DNA from: a virus
Virus record (IMG/VR): IMGVR_UViG_3300025881_000010
Coordinates: 1-64,000 of that record
Reading direction: 5' to 3' (one strand)
DNA: 64,000 nt
Below, in pieces: positions 62,348 through 64,000 of this stretch; the first letter of the stretch is position 1; every line of letters begins with the position of its first letter. Under the pieces are notes generated by a model, which had not been told where the DNA came from, searched no databases, and saw only the letters and a program-made list of their open reading frames with translations. The translations under genes and the position numbers were made by a program.

Positions 62348-62681
62348 TTCTTTTCTAACTATCTCATTACTATAGAGTTAAGTGAAAAGTCTGTACCAGT
62401 ATTACTATATAGTACGTGTACAAGCTATCAAAATTATGTACACACAATTACTATTACGTGTACTTGAACATTGACTCGGTAACGCTACGACGCCTTAATA
62501 CTATGCGTTCTGTAGCTGTAATACCGTTGTTACGTGATAATTTACTCTATCGCGTACTTTACAATTTCATTCTACAAGTAATACTAAGCAATCTCGATAA
62601 AAAGAGAGATTGTCTTAGAGAGGTACGATATCGTATTGTTATCTCATTCAAACAAATATTTAAGTTTAAAACTACAAGATT
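62348..62681. other. non-coding AT-rich stretch, origin candidate
   Basis: No convincing gene in 334 nt. The ACGTGTAC octamer occurs at 62414-62421 and 62456-62463, with more ACGTG steps nearby. Together with the iterons and the RepL-like gene on its left this may hold the replication origin and a plus-strand promoter for the 160-aa gene. No DnaA-type box was recognised. Confidence 0.4.
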
Positions 62682-63164
62682 ATGAAGACAGTAAATTATT
62701 CAACAGTTGTTGTATCGTTCAAGGTTACAAAGTTCTTTGAAGCAAGAAGAGAGGCTAATGTAACAGTATCATTCATCAGTACTGATGGGGAAGTGATTTC
62801 GGAGAAGTCGCTACGTAAAGTTAAAGTAAGTGCATTATTGGGGTGGAGATTAACTCACAATGATGCTAGTGGTACTAAGTTCATTGAACTAAATAAGATC
62901 TATACTTCGAGTAATAATGAGAAGTTCAGAAAGACAAATCCATTGCAATTGGTACAATATGCTGTGGAAGGTAACTTGGAATACAAGTTGGCATGTGTTG
63001 AAGAGAGATCGCCAAAAGTAACTAAGCATTCATCTCCATTTGGAGGTGCAGATATGTTGGAGTTTAAGACAAGGTATCATTATGCTGAACATTACAGAAG
63101 ATTTAGAATTGCTTATAGTGCGAGAGTATTGAAGCAGAAAAGTAAAGAAGCTGTTACAGCTTAG
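62682..63164 (+). CDS. hypothetical basic protein, 160 aa
   Basis: Unrecognised, strand-rich and basic (HYAEHYRRFRIAYSARVLK near the end). The start follows an AT-rich leader. A terminator hairpin follows the stop. No signal or membrane segment. Confidence 0.6.
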   Translation: MKTVNYSTVVVSFKVTKFFEARREANVTVSFISTDGEVISEKSLRKVKVSALLGWRLTHNDASGTKFIELNKIYTSSNNEKFRKTNPLQLVQYAVEGNLEYKLACVEERSPKVTKHSSPFGGADMLEFKTRYHYAEHYRRFRIAYSARVLKQKSKEAVTA

Positions 63165-63174
63165 TATAAATCAT

Positions 63175-63206
63175 ATCTCCCTTCTTCCTTAGCGGAAGAG
63201 GGAGAT
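63175..63206 (+). terminator. terminator after the 160-aa gene
   Basis: ATCTCCC pairs with GGGAGAT and CTTCC with GGAAG inside, around a 5-nt loop, followed by TTAATATTT. Lies 11 nt past the stop. Confidence 0.8.
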
Positions 63207-63219
63207 TAATATTTCATTT

Positions 63220-63621
63220 ATGAAAGTAGGAATGTTATGCAATAGAGGACATCAGTTTGTTGTTCAACAAAGTGAAGTAAACAAAACCATATTTAATAAT
63301 CTTGGTTTAAGCCAATGGCAGTATGATCAGAACTGTAATTTACAACGTGAATTAGAAGTTCTCAAAGTCATGCATCATGCTATTGACAAACATAAGGGTG
63401 AAGACTTGTCTGAATACAAAATGATTGCTGGAGTATATGATATACTTCAATCCTCACTCATGCGCAAAATTCAACAATACTCCGGTATTATTGAATTCAC
63501 TCATACTCAAAAGAAATGGCATTTAGTACCATTATCATTTGCGACTAAAACAAAATTAGGATTATTTATTAATCCGGAAGATGTAAGTGAATTCTTTATG
63601 GATTCATTTGTCTACATATAA
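63220..63621 (+). CDS. hypothetical protein, 133 aa
   Basis: Unrecognised; soluble, mixed helices and strands, with a CNRGH start (residues 7-11) and a hydrophobic C-terminus (FMDSFVYI). It is 8 nt from the next gene and probably shares its transcript. Confidence 0.6.
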   Translation: MKVGMLCNRGHQFVVQQSEVNKTIFNNLGLSQWQYDQNCNLQRELEVLKVMHHAIDKHKGEDLSEYKMIAGVYDILQSSLMRKIQQYSGIIEFTHTQKKWHLVPLSFATKTKLGLFINPEDVSEFFMDSFVYI

Positions 63622-63629
63622 AAACAGTT

Positions 63630-63854
63630 ATGGCTAAAAGAAGATTCACAAGCGAGAAAAATGCTAGAGCATTTGCTAAGAAGATTAATGGAGAATTTAA
63701 AGATCTAAGGGACATACCTGGATCGATAAGTAAATTCGTAGTCAAGTATAACGGTACACCTAAAACTAAAAAGTTTTGGGATTCTGATCAATCTAATGAT
63801 TGGTCTCCAGAAGAAGGTAGAGATTTTGGTTATCCAAATGAATACTGGAAATAA
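63630..63854 (+). CDS. hypothetical basic protein, 74 aa
   Basis: Very basic N-terminal half (MAKRRFTSEKNARAFAKKING) and an acidic, Trp-rich C-terminal half (SNDWSPEEGRDFGYPNEYW). Unrecognised; possibly a small DNA-binding or structural protein. A hairpin follows. Confidence 0.6.
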   Translation: MAKRRFTSEKNARAFAKKINGEFKDLRDIPGSISKFVVKYNGTPKTKKFWDSDQSNDWSPEEGRDFGYPNEYWK

Positions 63855-63922
63855 GAGCTTCTAAGCTAACATAATTACAACTTGGTAGGATTACATACAT
63901 CAAGCCAAAAACATTCAAGAGT

Positions 63923-63950
63923 ACCTATAAGGATATACTGTATAGGTTTT
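63923..63950 (+). terminator. putative terminator near the window end
   Basis: ACCTATA (63923-63929) pairs with TATAGGT (63941-63947) and is followed by TTTT. It ends the last plus-strand operon in the window. Confidence 0.6.
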
Positions 63951-64000
63951 AATCATTCAATTCAACAAACCTGATTGCAAGGGATTATAAAACGTGCTCA

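Noticed and set aside
62416-62685. GTG-started 89-codon frame between the iterons and the 160-aa gene
   Set aside because: Non-ATG start, irregular composition, overlap with the next ATG, and repeated DNA motifs in the region. More likely a regulatory or origin stretch.

Overview
The window is most of the genome of a crAss-like tailed phage (Crassvirales type) that infects a Bacteroidota, probably flavobacterial, host. The DNA is AT-rich. It carries a crAss-type head block (terminase, portal, scaffold, major capsid protein) and a giant virion protein with an RNA-polymerase DxDGD motif. Promoter boxes fit the Bacteroidota TAnnTTTG type, and Shine-Dalgarno sequences are nearly absent. The nearest relatives I can name from knowledge are the Cellulophaga phi14:2-like crAss phages. 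No tRNA, insertion sequence, integrase or CRISPR array was seen.

Layout. (1) 1-6045, plus strand: replication and nucleotide metabolism, with the end of an SF1 helicase, a FEN-type exonuclease, a coiled-coil protein, a possible clamp-like protein, a PD-(D/E)XK nuclease, dUTPase and small zinc-ribbon proteins. (2) 6046-9600, plus strand: an accessory zone of small genes separated by long imperfect palindromes of one family. It includes a 1.5-kb module (DUF7352 protein, 2OG-oxygenase-like protein, outer-membrane barrel) flanked by 45-bp direct repeats. (3) A bidirectional terminator at 9613-9639. (4) 9689-58511, minus strand, read right to left: GroES-like protein, GroEL, Tad2-like anti-defence protein, TerL, portal, scaffold, capsid, ring and tail proteins, fibres, lysis genes, a large tail hub or muzzle protein, and a block of internal virion proteins ending in the 3969-residue RNA-polymerase protein. 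(5) 58673-60562, minus strand: small early-type genes behind palindromic promoters. (6) 60680-64000: a GC-rich structured tract, a plus-strand cluster of very small genes, and a RepL-like winged-helix protein next to three exact 34-bp iterons, which is a candidate replication control region.

How the parts fit. The virion RNA polymerase, packaged with lysozyme-domain and other ejection proteins, would enter the cell and start early transcription. Three 5-bp-stem, 3-nt-loop palindromes lie in the early minus-strand region; two sit exactly 5 nt upstream of a perfect TATATTTG box and are candidate early promoters. Three structural or late units instead share a different promoter (TAnATTTG followed by AACATA), each placed straight after a terminator or T-run. 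The lysis group comprises holin, amidase, a 31-residue membrane peptide and a spanin-like overlapping pair.

Most notable: four copies of the pentapeptide GMDAR at apparent domain junctions of the RNA-polymerase polyprotein, which also carries an HExxH zincin motif; the family of palindromic intergenic elements; the palindromic early promoters; and a small early gene that carries a segment of the phage's own portal protein. All functions are read from sequence by eye; no database search was run.
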